Below, piece by piece: positions 50,114-60,500 of a DNA stretch of 64,000 bases; position 1 is the stretch's first letter, and each line of letters starts with the position of its first letter. The notes under the pieces are model-generated. The model was given only the letters and a program-made list of their open reading frames with translations. It was not told where the DNA came from and ran no database searches. This DNA comes from Aquibacillus kalidii. GTDB lineage: Bacteria; Bacillota; Bacilli; Bacillales; Amphibacillaceae. The DNA is taken from positions 62,001-126,000 of the forward strand of contig NZ_JACLZI010000032.1 in assembly GCF_014280935.1 (NCBI RefSeq). The letters run 5' to 3'. Position numbers and translations under genes: made by a program.

Positions 50114-50706
50114 ATGAATCAAGCAACTATTCGGAAAAATCGAATAGTTCAAACCGAAGGAAAACGAGAAGTTGAGCGAGAGGTTTCCTTTTATAATCTT
50201 GAAATGATTATTGCCATTGGTTATCGAGTTCGGTCGCATAGAGGTACACAATTTCGTCAATGGGCAACAGAACGCTTAAATGAATATTTGGTAAAAGGCT
50301 TTACAAGGATGGTGATCGTCTAAAAGAAATGCGTAACTTTGGACAAGATTATTTTGATGAATTACTTGAACGTATTCGAGATATTCGTGCTTCGGAAAAA
50401 AGGTTTTATCTAAAGATTACATATATATATGCTACCGCAGTTGATTATGACCCTCAAGCAGAACAGTCACAGGAATTTTTTGCAACGGTACAAAATAAAT
50501 TGCACTTTGCCATACATGGTCATACAGCATCAGAATTTATTGAAAGTCGAGAAGACGCTACAAAGGAGAACATGGGCTTAAAGTCATGGAAAGGCGATAA
50601 AGTACGCAAGCAAGACGTAAGGGTTGCAAAAAACTACTTAAATGAAAAAGAAATGAAGCAACTTAATCGTATTGTAACGATGTACCTTGACTACGCCGAA
50701 GATTAA
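50114..50706 (+). pseudogene. RhuM-family gene, frameshifted and lacking its N-terminus
   Basis: Two consecutive frames together match RhuM family proteins: NLEMIIAIGYRVRSHRGTQFRQWATERLNEYLVKGF (first frame, ends 50,323), then after a frameshift near 50,300 KDGDRLKEMRNFGQDYFDELLERIRDIRASEKRFYLK … ATVQNKLHFAIHGHTA … LDYAED to the stop at 50,706. The usual N-terminal part (~60 residues) is missing. RhuM-type genes are common in defence islands and mobile elements, sometimes beside toxin or restriction genes. Clearly non-functional here. Confidence 0.75.
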
Positions 50707-50789
50707 GCAGAACGGAATCAACTGATGAATAAAGGTATTTAAAGTTTAACTAGAAGGAGTAGAAAATACATTTTTCTAGCCTAGTTGAT

Positions 50790-50830
50790 AAAATAGAGAA
50801 CTCATCATGTATAAATGAGTACTCTATTTT
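50790..50830 (+). terminator. Hairpin after the RhuM relic
   Basis: AAAATAGAG…CTCAT / ATGAG…CTCTATTTT with a short AT loop, followed by TATTAATAG; a plausible rho-independent terminator. Confidence 0.6.
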
Positions 50831-50897
50831 TATTAATAGTTCTCATTATATAAATCTTTAATTAAGACTTCTTCTATTTTATCTTTGTAGTGTATAG

Positions 50898-51118
50898 TTA
50901 TTTTATCTTTTCTTTTATTTTGTATTTTTTTCCATTATCAAGCGATAAGGTGTTTTCATCTACAAAAGTGTAGGTATAACTACTCCCATCTTGTAATATT
51001 TTCGCAGGAGTAGAGAAATCGTTTCTTTTTTCATATACAAATATAGAAAGAATATCCCCCCATTAGACATTACTGCCCTCCCTTTGTTATCGGACTTATA
51101 TAGAACTGCGCTTACAAC
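50898..51118 (-). pseudogene. Remnant of a small unknown gene
   Basis: On the minus strand a protein-like segment VVSAVLYKSDNKGRAVMSNGG (frame 1) is followed after a frameshift by DILSIFVYEKRNDFSTPAKILQ … TFVDENTLSLDNGKKYKIKEKIK and a stop at 50,898. There is no start codon with a ribosome site. It looks like the tail of a small secreted or beta-rich protein. The surrounding gap (50,831–51,586) shows no other coding sequence. Confidence 0.4.
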
Positions 51119-51586
51119 ACAATATTTTGGTGATATTAATTTTGGTTTTTTTTATGATAAATCACCTATTTAATAGTCCGATCATATATATATCCAGATT
51201 TCTTAGGTTTCGTTACAACTTTTTTATTTTATCATCAAAAAATAATAAAATTTACAAATTTTTACACAACTTTATATAGTATACAGTCAAGAGGAATAAA
51301 AAGATATTGGTTTAATTTTTGGTAGAGGTGATAAGATGTAATAGTCAAAAGATGATTTGATAGTTAAGAAGACACAATGAAAAAAGTTATTTATTAGTTA
51401 ATCTATAAGTAACCGTACCACTGTGATAGTAAATCCTAAGTTGAATTTATCAACTGCACACGTATTAAGTATGCTGTGGAAGGTGAATTCCTATAATAAT
51501 GGCAACCAAAGTTTTCTACAAAATTGCTAACTATATTGAAAAAGTTCAAAATTAAGGTGAATAAAATAAATGCGAAGAGGTGTGAG

Positions 51587-51802
51587 ATGAGTAGATTTTC
51601 TCGAAGATTACTAGAAGAATGGATTAAAATCCCACGTTTCATTAGAATTTTTGTATTAAACCTTATAACGATATTCATATTCCTACATTTAGCAATTGCA
51701 GGATTGAAAGTACTATTCGAATTTACTATAGACCTTCCCGTTCTTATAGTTGCCATCATTTCTTCATTTCTTGTTATGATAGTTTTTAAAAAGAATAATT
51801 AG
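51587..51802 (+). CDS. Small membrane protein
   Basis: A 71-residue protein from ATG 51587, chosen for the AGAGGTGTGAG site directly upstream. It has a basic, amphipathic N-terminus (SRFSRRLLEEWIKIPRF) and two hydrophobic segments (about 20–40 and 46–66), ending FKKNN. No family recognised. Function unknown; it is monocistronic. Confidence 0.5.
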   Translation: MSRFSRRLLEEWIKIPRFIRIFVLNLITIFIFLHLAIAGLKVLFEFTIDLPVLIVAIISSFLVMIVFKKNN

Positions 51803-51812
51803 ACTATCTTTC

Positions 51813-52028
51813 TAATCAGGTTGCGAGTTATATTATGCGAGTGATCTAGAACTAGATGGTATAGGGATGGCAGATAGGTTAATTAACCGCCACCCCAATC
51901 ATGTTCATTTTCGGGAAATGGGTGTGGAGGATAAAGAAAATTCTCTATCGGAAAGAGTTTTATCTGAAAACGTTAAAATCTTAAAGAATGATGTTTTAAT
52001 TGGAATAACTAAAGACGCGCCCTCTTGA
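51813..52028 (+). pseudogene. Gene tail, possibly DUF2399/Toprim-like
   Basis: An open frame without a proper start reads ELYYASDLELDGIGMADRLINRHPN … ILKNDVLIGITKDAPS. The pattern (YY-x-SD-x-x-x-x-G-x-x-x-A-x-R-L-x-x-R-x-P) recalls the Toprim-like DUF2399 end found in Wadjet JetD-type and related proteins, where the motif is GD-x-D-x-x-G. Only the last ~70 residues remain, so this is a relic at best; the family is a tentative reading. Confidence 0.35.
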
Positions 52029-52177
52029 GAACATTTACATCCTTTTGGAATATCGAACACTATGTCGAAGAAATACATATAACCTTTACAATTAACTCGT
52101 TTAAAATAAAAGCTTCTTTGATAATATGGGATAGAAATATGTGTGAAAATAGGTACTTTAAAATGGAGGAATGGCAA

Positions 52178-53014
52178 ATGGCAAAGGTTACAGTGGGGCA
52201 TGAAAATGGAATTGAGGTTGAGATTCACTACGAGGATGTGGGGGTGGGCAGACCGGTTGTTTTGATTCATGGATGGCCGCTTAGTGGAAGATCATGGGAA
52301 AGGCAGGTACCTGCATTAGTGGAAGCCGGTTACCGAGTGATCACCTACGACCGCCGTGGGTTCGGTCAATCATCACAACCGTGGTCTGGTTACGACTACG
52401 ATACACTAGCAGCAGACTTGAATAAATTAATCTTGCAATTGGACCTTCACGATGTGACGCTAGTAGGTTTTTCAATGGGGGGCGGAGAAGTTTCACGATA
52501 TATCGGTACTTATGGAACAGAGCGTGTGTCAAAAGCGGTGTTAGCCGGTGCGATACCTCCGTTCTTGCACAAAACTCCTGATAATCCAGAGGGTGGTTTC
52601 GATGATGAAACTGTCCAAGGTTTTCTTGATGGGGTGAAGGCCGATCGATTGGCGTTCCTGGATGACTTCACAACGAACTTCTTCGCCTCGGGTGATCGAA
52701 CAGATTTGGTTACCGAAGCTTTTCGTATCTATAATCGTGATATTGCAGCCTTCGCATCACCGAAAGGAACACTTGATTGCATCTCGGCATTTAGCTATAC
52801 AGACTTTCGTTTAGACTTGAAGAAATTTAACTTGCCAACACTAATTCTTCATGGTGACGCCGATGCAATTGTACCAGTTGAAATTAGTGGTCAGAGGGCG
52901 CATGAGCAGATTCCAGGTAGCCAGTTAGTAATCATTAAAGATGGACCGCACGGATTTAACGCTACACATGCTGAACAATTTAACAATGAACTGGTGCAAT
53001 TCCTAAATTCCTAA
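52178..53014 (+). CDS. Alpha/beta hydrolase (non-haem chloroperoxidase-like)
   Basis: A 278-residue alpha/beta hydrolase. The start is ATG 52178 with GGAGGA 7 nt upstream; the longer open frame has no site. Family marks: HGWPLSG (oxyanion region), DRRGFGQS, nucleophile S99 in GFSMGG, acid in HGDADAIVP and the final His in GPHGFN. This set is typical of cofactor-free haloperoxidase/esterase enzymes; the natural substrate is unknown. Monocistronic, followed by two hairpins. Confidence 0.88.
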   Translation: MAKVTVGHENGIEVEIHYEDVGVGRPVVLIHGWPLSGRSWERQVPALVEAGYRVITYDRRGFGQSSQPWSGYDYDTLAADLNKLILQLDLHDVTLVGFSMGGGEVSRYIGTYGTERVSKAVLAGAIPPFLHKTPDNPEGGFDDETVQGFLDGVKADRLAFLDDFTTNFFASGDRTDLVTEAFRIYNRDIAAFASPKGTLDCISAFSYTDFRLDLKKFNLPTLILHGDADAIVPVEISGQRAHEQIPGSQLVIIKDGPHGFNATHAEQFNNELVQFLNS

Positions 53015-53170
53015 TACGATGGAGGAACTGCGTTTTTCAAACAACGAATACATGACTATCCAAAATAAGTAAACTTCTTCTAATGAAAGAAATCGCTCAT
53101 GTAAATTCATCTATGTAAACAATAGCCTCTTTTTAAAGCTCCTAGATTTCTCATAAAGTAAAAAAACGAA

Positions 53171-53204
53171 TTTCCTATTATTTACTGGTACATACAATAG
53201 GAAA
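53171..53204 (+). terminator. Hairpin downstream of the hydrolase gene
   Basis: TTTCCTATT / AATAGGAAA, 9-bp arms with a 16-nt loop, preceded by an A-run; it may act more strongly on the minus strand. The 53,015–53,446 gap contains no gene. Confidence 0.5.
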
Positions 53205-53221
53205 TCAGTATCTTAATTTGA

Positions 53222-53251
53222 TCCACGTCTTTGAATAGGCGTGGATTTTCT
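53222..53251 (+). terminator. Second hairpin downstream of the hydrolase gene
   Basis: ATCCACG / CGTGGAT with a 12-nt loop followed by TTTTC; a plausible rho-independent terminator. Confidence 0.65.
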
Positions 53252-53446
53252 ATATAGCAATTTTTCAGGTTCCTAGAAAAGAATAACGATGTTTAATCGT
53301 CGACGAAATTAACTGATCTAGTAATGATGTTTAATGGCTATTAAACTGCGGTAAACATAAAGTATAGCACCTAGGATTTAAGATTTTGTATTTTAATGAA
53401 TGCTATCTACAGACTATTATTAAACCAGTATTTAGGGGGAAAGATC

Positions 53447-53800
53447 ATGCTTTTCATTAAGACTAATGATATGCCAAAGGTAATAGAGGTAGAAATAGGA
53501 GGAAAAGTATCAGAATCGGATATTGAGGAATTTAAAAAATATTTCAAACAGAAGGAAAAAGAATATGATGTTTTAAATGTGATGATTACTGTTAACAACT
53601 TGGAGTACTCTTTTGAAGGATTTATAGAAAATATTAAATTTGAAGCAAATCATTTAGATAAATTCAATAAGGTAGCTGTTATAAGTGACAAGAAATGGGT
53701 TGATGCTATCGGAAAACTTGCTGATCAGATACCAAATATTCAAGTAGAAAACTTTAATCTAAATGAGAGAGAAGAGGCCCTTGATTGGGTCCGTGATTAA
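53447..53800 (+). CDS. SpoIIAA-like (STAS/SEC14-type) protein
   Basis: A 117-residue protein from ATG 53447, behind AGGGGGA at 6–7 nt. The longer frame from 53396 lacks a site. The fold suggested by sequence (beta–alpha–beta with KVIEVEIGGKVSESDIEEFKKYF, LNVMITVNNLEYSFEGFIENIKFEANH and KVAVISDKKWVDAIGKLAD) is that of the SpoIIAA-like PF11964 family. These are small cytosolic proteins without a known general role. Convergent with dbpA through a shared terminator. Confidence 0.75.
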   Translation: MLFIKTNDMPKVIEVEIGGKVSESDIEEFKKYFKQKEKEYDVLNVMITVNNLEYSFEGFIENIKFEANHLDKFNKVAVISDKKWVDAIGKLADQIPNIQVENFNLNEREEALDWVRD

Positions 53801-53837
53801 TAGATTAAAACAATCCCATTAGAAATGATCATAAAAA

Positions 53838-53864
53838 AGACAACACCCAGATTAGGTGTTGTCT
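53838..53864. terminator. Bidirectional terminator between the SpoIIAA-like gene and dbpA
   Basis: AGACAACACC / GGTGTTGTCT, perfect 10-bp arms with a 7-nt loop between convergent genes. Confidence 0.85.
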
Positions 53865-53884
53865 GCCGTTTAACATAGGCACTT

Positions 53885-55330
53885 TTATTTAATCGCTTTG
53901 CTTACTTTTAGCTTCTTTCCTTTGATTGTCGCATTCTCTAAGGCTTGTATAACCAGTGAGCCCTTTCCATTTAGAATATCAACATATGACATCTGATCAT
54001 GGATGGAAATTATACCGATGTCGTCTGCTGTGACACCGGAGATTTTGGCAATCGTTCCAACAAAATCAACGGCACGAATTTTCTTCTTTTTGCCACCGTT
54101 GAAATGGAGTTTCATAATATCGTGATTGATTCGTGCTGTTTTATTATTCCTTATAATGCGCCTACTAGTAAGCTTCTCATCAAAACTGGCTTTTCCACTA
54201 GCGACTTCATGGTGCTTGGGAGCTTCCATAATTGGTATCTCAAAGCCGATATATCTTTCAATTGCTTTTATGAATTTATCTTCAAAAGGTGTCGCAAATG
54301 TAATCGCCTTTCCTTTATTTCCAGCACGGCCGGTTCTCCCAGTTCGGTGCACATAGCTCTCTTTTTCCATTGGAACGTCATAGTTGATCACAAGTGTTAC
54401 GTTATCAACATCAATACCTCTGGCAGCTACATCAGTGGCGACTAGGTAACGAAAGTTCCCCAATTTAAATCCTTCCATAACAGCAAAGCGGTCTTCTTGT
54501 TCTAATCCCCCATGAAGCCTTTCGCAAGGATATCCAGCTTCATTCAGTTCTTGATACACGTTATCCACATTTTCTTTGGTGCGGCAGAAGATTAGACAAC
54601 TGTCTGGGTTTTCAACAACCGTGACGTCTTGAAGGAGTGAAATTTTATTTTCCTCTTTCACTTCCATTAAAAAATGTTCTATCGTATCGGACGTTACCCC
54701 AGTTGATTCTATCTCAATATGGACAGGATCTTTCATATATTTGTGGCAAAGACTTTCAATATCTTTAGGCAAGGTCGCGGAAAAAACCATCGTTACTCTA
54801 GTTAACGGTAGCTCTTTAATGATCGCTTCCACTTCATCGATGAAACCTCTATTAAGCATCTCATCGGCTTCGTCAATAACAAGATACTTTATTTGATCCA
54901 AAACTAAGGTTTCTCGATCAATGTGATCCATCACTCGTCCAGGCGTACCAACAACTACATGTGTTTTTTGTTTTAGTTCATCTTTTTGTTTCGAAAATGG
55001 TTCTTTTCCATAGACTGGCACTGCTTTAATGCGTTTAAACCTTCCGATATTCGTAATATCTTCACGAACTTGTACCGCAAGCTCCCTAGTTGGGGTAAGA
55101 ATTAAGACCTGTGGTTTCTTTTCCTCCCACTCAATCAGATCGCAAATAGGAATACCAAAGGAGGCCGTCTTGCCACTTCCTGTTTGGGCTTTTACGACAA
55201 GGTCTTGCTTTTCTAATGCTAATGGAATGACTTTACTTTGAACTTCTGTTGGAGTTTCGTACTTTAAAGCAGCTAGTGCTTTGTTTATTTCTTCGCTTAC
55301 ATGGTAATCGGCAAAACTACTTTTATTCAT
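53885..55330 (-). CDS. dbpA: DEAD-box RNA helicase DbpA/YxiN
   Basis: ATP-dependent RNA helicase of 481 residues. The Q motif and Walker A (AQTGSGKT), DEAD box (VIDEADEML), SAT (VFSATLP), and the C-terminal helicase motifs ([16 protein letters not shown]) are all visible. The last ~75 residues are the DbpA RNA-binding domain, which in B. subtilis YxiN directs the enzyme to hairpin 92 of 23S rRNA for large-subunit assembly. The ATG follows AACGAGGTCATTT on the minus strand. The 400-bp upstream region has a CGTCTC / GAGACG hairpin at 55,522–55,546 but no gene. Confidence 0.93.
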   Translation of the reverse strand: MNKSSFADYHVSEEINKALAALKYETPTEVQSKVIPLALEKQDLVVKAQTGSGKTASFGIPICDLIEWEEKKPQVLILTPTRELAVQVREDITNIGRFKRIKAVPVYGKEPFSKQKDELKQKTHVVVGTPGRVMDHIDRETLVLDQIKYLVIDEADEMLNRGFIDEVEAIIKELPLTRVTMVFSATLPKDIESLCHKYMKDPVHIEIESTGVTSDTIEHFLMEVKEENKISLLQDVTVVENPDSCLIFCRTKENVDNVYQELNEAGYPCERLHGGLEQEDRFAVMEGFKLGNFRYLVATDVAARGIDVDNVTLVINYDVPMEKESYVHRTGRTGRAGNKGKAITFATPFEDKFIKAIERYIGFEIPIMEAPKHHEVASGKASFDEKLTSRRIIRNNKTARINHDIMKLHFNGGKKKKIRAVDFVGTIAKISGVTADDIGIISIHDQMSYVDILNGKGSLVIQALENATIKGKKLKVSKAIK

Positions 55331-55734
55331 TAAATGACCTCGTTTTTTGTTTTTTCAAGATATGTATAGAATTCTCCCCAATAAATATTATATGCATAAT
55401 CTGGATAACGTTTATTATACTTGTAAAATGCGGAAAAGTTGGCCGATATTTAAAAATATATTGGATCTAAATTCATCATTGTCCTATGAAGCAATATCCA
55501 TCCACATATAGTCCATCGATCCGTCTCAAAAATTTCAGACGAGACGCTATCTATAAAATAATATTAACATAAAGTAAACCCTATCTTATAAAGTATTAGT
55601 AATAAAAGATGGGGGTATCAGAAATGGCTTGTGTCTAAAATTGATGATAAAATAAATAAAGCGCTTAAATTAATTAAGCCAAGAGTTTTTTTGTTTAGTT
55701 TGTAAACTAGTTTCTAAGACATGGAGGTTTAGAG

Positions 55735-56490
55735 ATGAGTGATTATCAAAAAGAGATTGTGAAGATTAGACATCATGGGAGGGAAATTTATGGTGTTTCT
55801 TACATGCCCGACAGTAAGATAAAGAGTCCTATCGTAATATTTAGCCATGGTTTTAATGGAACAAATGTAGATTTTGCAATGAATAGTGATTATTTAGCAA
55901 AAAAAGGTGTGGGTGCATTTTGTTTCGATTTTTGTGGTGGCTCTGTAAATTCAAAGAGTGACTTAAAAACTAATGAAATGACTATATTTACAGAAAAAGA
56001 AGATTTGTTAGCTGTTGTTGAAACTATAAAAAATTGGGAGAGTGTAGATCCTGATAATATCTTTTTATTTGGAGGGAGTCAGGGAGGATTAGTATCTGCA
56101 TTAGTAGCGGATGAATGTATAAAGGGAATTAAAGGACTCTTATTACTTTATCCTGCGCTTGGTATTGCAGATGACTGGAATAGAAGATTTCCAACACTTG
56201 AAGGTATTCCTGATACATATGAGCTGTGGGGAGTTCAATTGGGTAGAAAGTTTATTGAATCATTACATGGATATAATGTATTTGACCATATTGGAAAATT
56301 CAACAATAATGTTAGTATTTTTCATGGAGATCAGGATGAAATTGTAGCACTTGATTATGGGAAAAAGGCTGGAGAGCTATATCCTCACGCAAAAGTGGAA
56401 ATATTCCCTGGAGAAGGCCATGGTTTTTCAGAAGCAGGAAATAAAAGAGTGGCAGAGATGACATATGACTTTGTAAAAGTAAATATGTAA
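55735..56490 (+). CDS. Alpha/beta hydrolase (serine-aminopeptidase type)
   Basis: A 251-residue cytosolic alpha/beta hydrolase. Marks: FSHGFNG (oxyanion region), nucleophile S115 in FGGSQGG, acid in HGDQDEIVALDYG, and catalytic His in GEGHGFSEAG. It resembles feruloyl esterase or monoacylglycerol-lipase-like proteins (BAAT/S9-like); the substrate is unknown. ATG 55735 follows GGAGGTTTAG. Monocistronic. Confidence 0.85.
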   Translation: MSDYQKEIVKIRHHGREIYGVSYMPDSKIKSPIVIFSHGFNGTNVDFAMNSDYLAKKGVGAFCFDFCGGSVNSKSDLKTNEMTIFTEKEDLLAVVETIKNWESVDPDNIFLFGGSQGGLVSALVADECIKGIKGLLLLYPALGIADDWNRRFPTLEGIPDTYELWGVQLGRKFIESLHGYNVFDHIGKFNNNVSIFHGDQDEIVALDYGKKAGELYPHAKVEIFPGEGHGFSEAGNKRVAEMTYDFVKVNM

Positions 56491-56690
56491 CAGCCTGCAT
56501 GTATTTCAACTTTAATTTAAAAGTGAAATATCCTGGATGCCCTAAGCGTAAAAGGCTAAAAGAGTCCCTCCTAATGGTTATCTGTTGTAAAATTTTATAT
56601 TTCTCATCGAACATGTTCTTGTTTAGTATGCTTGGAAGCGTAAACGTTATTCATCTTCCGTTTCTGGTTTAATAAATGTCACTAATAAAG

Positions 56691-56714
56691 GAGCGTTCCC
56701 CAATTGAGAACGCT
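56691..56714 (+). terminator. Hairpin in the gap before the arabinanase gene
   Basis: GAGCGTTC / GAACGCTC, 8-bp arms and 8-nt loop. It lies 200 bp after the hydrolase stop. The rest of the 1-kb gap (56,491–57,516) has no convincing gene. Confidence 0.55.
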
Positions 56715-57478
56715 CTCAATAAAAGTGTTATTTGTTTGTACAAAGGAACTCTAAAAAAGTGGAAAAATGGCCATATTCAAAACTATTCGATGATAGGAAT
56801 CAACTACTAATCTATATAATTAAGAGAGTAGTTAACATTTTTACTTTTTTCTTAATAAACCAAACGTAAAAGAGCATTCTTTAATATTCCCCCTTTCTAA
56901 CAAAAAACGGGCCTCGAATGGTTCTAGCTAATTTCGGTTTCTACCTGGCAAACTTAAAGTTCCTTACACCCCTCTCATAATTATTTTTAAGGAAACAAAG
57001 TGACAGTACCCAATATCTAAATAAGATCCATTACTAGCTATAAAAAACACCACATACGTACATGTATCATAATACCGAAGAAGTATTACATGCACACTAG
57101 TTTATAAATCCTCTTTTTTGTAATGTTTTATCACATAAAGTACAAGTGAATAGTGATTTTTTCTAGATAATTGATTATTTATTATTGTGGAAGTTATAGA
57201 TATATAGTAGTCTTAAAAAGAGTGAACTTATCTATAACTTTTTGTTAAACGGAAGATTACTCATAAGTACATATTTTAGAATAGGGGGGATATATAATAG
57301 AATTTCAGCGTAATTAGAAAAACAAACACTGGTAAACATTGGTTAAAAACATGTACGCACATTGAAAGGTGAAAATATATACTTTCCCTCATAATAATTC
57401 AATAAGGTATTTCATAATTAAGCTATCCTATCCATTTAAATGTATATTTAGAAACGATAGGAATTTTTGGGGAAGTAT

Positions 57479-57492
57479 TGTATGCGCTTTCA
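57479..57492. promoter_or_regulatory. Catabolite-responsive element (cre) before the GH43 gene
   Basis: TGTATGCGCTTTCA, whose reverse complement TGAAAGCGCATACA matches the CcpA consensus TGWAANCGNTNWCA at 13 of 14 positions. It lies 25 nt upstream of the start codon, close to or inside the leader, where CcpA binding would repress. Fits carbon control of an arabinan-degrading enzyme. Confidence 0.6.
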
Positions 57493-57516
57493 ACGCGTGA
57501 TAAAAAGGAGAAGGAA

Positions 57517-60500
57517 ATGATGAGGAGTATGATTAAAAAGTGTTCGATAATTTTTCTTATATTACTTTTATTATTCCCAAATTCATTATTTGGGGCAAAC
57601 CAAGTAAATGCAGCAACTAGCACCTCTGAACCAATAGAATTTGATAGAGCTACTGTTCATGACCCCTCCATTATAAAAGCGAATAATGGTTCATATTACG
57701 TATTTGGTTCGCATATTGGAGCGGCAAAGTCAGAGGATCTAATTAATTGGAATTCTATAGTCGAAAGTGAATATCAAACCCCTGAAAACAACCCTATATA
57801 TGGCAACTTATCTGAAAACCTTGCTGAATCATTTGCATGGGCTGGGGAAAATGACTCGGACAGCAAAGGTGGATATGCGGTTTGGGCGCCAGATGCTTTT
57901 TGGAATAGTGACTATGTTTGGGAGGATGGATCAACTGGTGCATATATGATGTACTATAGTGTTTCCTCCACCTATATTCGTTCAGCCATCGGTATAGCAG
58001 TATCAAAGGATATTGAAGGACCTTATGATTACCGTGATACCATCATATACTCTGGATTTACGAACTATGAGGCTTATGATAGTAATAGTACGATAAATAA
58101 GCATTGGGAGAATACTAACATCCCAGATTTGATTGCTGACGGTGTTATTAAAGAGCCAAATCCAGATTGGTTTACGTCAAATGGAAATTATAAAAACTCA
58201 CTTTATACAAATGCTATCGATCCGAATATTCTTTATGATGAGAATGGGGACCTATTTATGACATATGGTTCGTGGTCCGGTGGTACGTATGTTTTACAGC
58301 TAAATAAAGAAACTGGTGTCCCAATCTATCCAGGTGAAGATGGACAGACAGCCGATGGTAGAATGATTGATAGATATTTTGGTACAAAGATTGCCGGTGG
58401 ATACGGTAGATCCGGTGAGGCAACCTACGCCGTTTATGATGAAGAGACAGGTTATTACTATTTGTATATTACGTACGGCGGTCTAGCATCTGATGGTGGT
58501 TATCAAATGAGACAATTTAGATCAGAAAACATTACAGGGCCTTATGTTGATGCATCTGGAAATGAAGCTGTTTATCCTGAGAGCTTTGATCTTGGTGTAG
58601 GGAACTATCCAGGAAATGATGATCATAAGGATATTGGTAATAAAATGATCGGTAACTTTTTATTTAAAAGAGATCTTGGTGAGGAAGGTACAGGAATAGG
58701 TACTGGCTACATGTCACCAGGTCATAACTCTTATTTAATTGATAAAGATCTAGGCAAAGAGTTTATTGTGACGCATACTCGTTTCCCACAACAAGGCGAA
58801 TTTCACCAAGTGCGCGTACACCAAACATTTAAAAATAGTGACAAATGGCCGGTTCCAACTCCTTATCATTATGCTGGCGAGACAATTGAAACCGTTTCCG
58901 AAGCAGATGTGTTAGGTGATTATAAGTATATTAATCACGGTGAGGAAATAACTGGAGCATTAACAGAATCTACATGGGTGAAATTAAATGCAGACCACAC
59001 TGTTTCTGGTTCAGTAACAGGGACATGGGAACTGTATGATAATTATCGTGCTAAATTAACAGTGGATGGACAAGTCTATGATGGTGTGTTTATTCGTCAA
59101 TATGACCCTACTTCAGAAAAATGGGTGATGACATTCAGTGCGATGTCAAATGATGGTGTTGTTATCTGGGGAAGTCACGTGGATAGTAGAACAGATCAAG
59201 TGGTAGTTGATGGTATCAAACAAGAACTAAGCGAAACACTTCCAACTGAAGCAATCAAGGATATTAAATTGCCAACAGGTGCAACACAGGGAGCAAAGAT
59301 TTCTTGGCAATCTTCTAACCCAGGAGTAATAAGTCAGGAAGGTAATGTGCAAAGACCGAAGTTTGGTTCTGAAGATGCAGTAGTAGAGTTAACGGCTACC
59401 ATTACTTTGAATGAAATAACAGAAACAGTAACCGTAACAGTCACTGTTCCAACTGAAGAACAAGGTCAACTCGTTGCGTATTATGACTTTAGTGAAGGTT
59501 TAATAGATCGCTCTGGTAACCAGAAAGAAGCAACAGTTACAGGTAACCGAATCAATAATACAGGTGGAGAAATTACCTTTGCTGACGGCGTAGTAGGGCA
59601 AGCGGCAAAATTTAATGGTGAATCTGGAATAAAACTTGCTAATGGGTTGATTTCTACAGATAAGTATTCTATATCTCTGTGGGTGAAGCCTGAAGTAATA
59701 ACAAATTTCACAACTTCATTTTTCGGTGCAAGAACGGAGAATAACTGGATTAGCATTGTTCCTAAAACAGATTTTGCACAAACAATGGTATGGTCCAATA
59801 ATAGTAATAATTGGTACGATGCAAAAACAGACATGACTATTCCAACAGATAAGTGGTCACATCTAACGTTTACTGTTAATGATGGAGAAGCAATGTTCTA
59901 CATCAATGGGCAGCAGAAATTCTCTGGCAGTAACTTCCCAGATATATTTACTTCATTAGATGCAGTCTTTGGTCTTGGTGTTAACTTCTGGGACACACCA
60001 TTTAAAGGACTAATGGATGAGGTTCGCGTATATGATGGCGTTGTACTTCCTGCTGAAGAAGTTCAGTCTTTATATGAAAATCCAGATGGTTTAACAGCAA
60101 ATTACAGTTTTGAAGATAATCTAGAAGATGTAACGGGCAATAATAATGCAGGAAGTATTACTGGTGACAGAGTGGATAACACCGGTGGTACGATATCTTA
60201 TCAAGAAGGGGTCAATGGTAAAGCAGCTGTGTTTAATGGTCAATCAGGTGTCAAGTTACCGAATGGATTGATCTCAAGCAACGAATACTCTTTATCTGTA
60301 TGGTTGAAACCAAAAGCCTTAACTCAATATACGACTACCTTCTTTGGAAGTAAGGACACAAACAATTGGATAAGCCTAGTACCAAATGGTCCGGGTGAAG
60401 GTAATACTGTACTATGGTCTGGAAGTAGTACTTGGTATGATGCAACTACTGGAGCTCAAATACCAATAGATCAATGGACCCATGTAGCAGCTACTGTTCA

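Noticed and set aside
51157-51165. TTATGATA, the inverted form of the rlmH core, at the edge of the relic region.
   Set aside because: Wrong orientation for the direct repeat needed for excision, and set in a T-rich run; likely chance.
56312-56614. Minus-strand open frame of 100 codons overlapping the end of the second hydrolase gene.
   Set aside because: Mostly the antisense of a well-supported gene, with no ribosome site; the non-overlapping part shows no clear family.
57064-57072. GTATCATAA, the 9-bp core found at the rlmH end, in direct orientation; a possible distant attR.
   Set aside because: A 9-mer this AT-rich is expected about once by chance in 40 kb, flanks do not match, and the implied element would include core-like genes such as dbpA.
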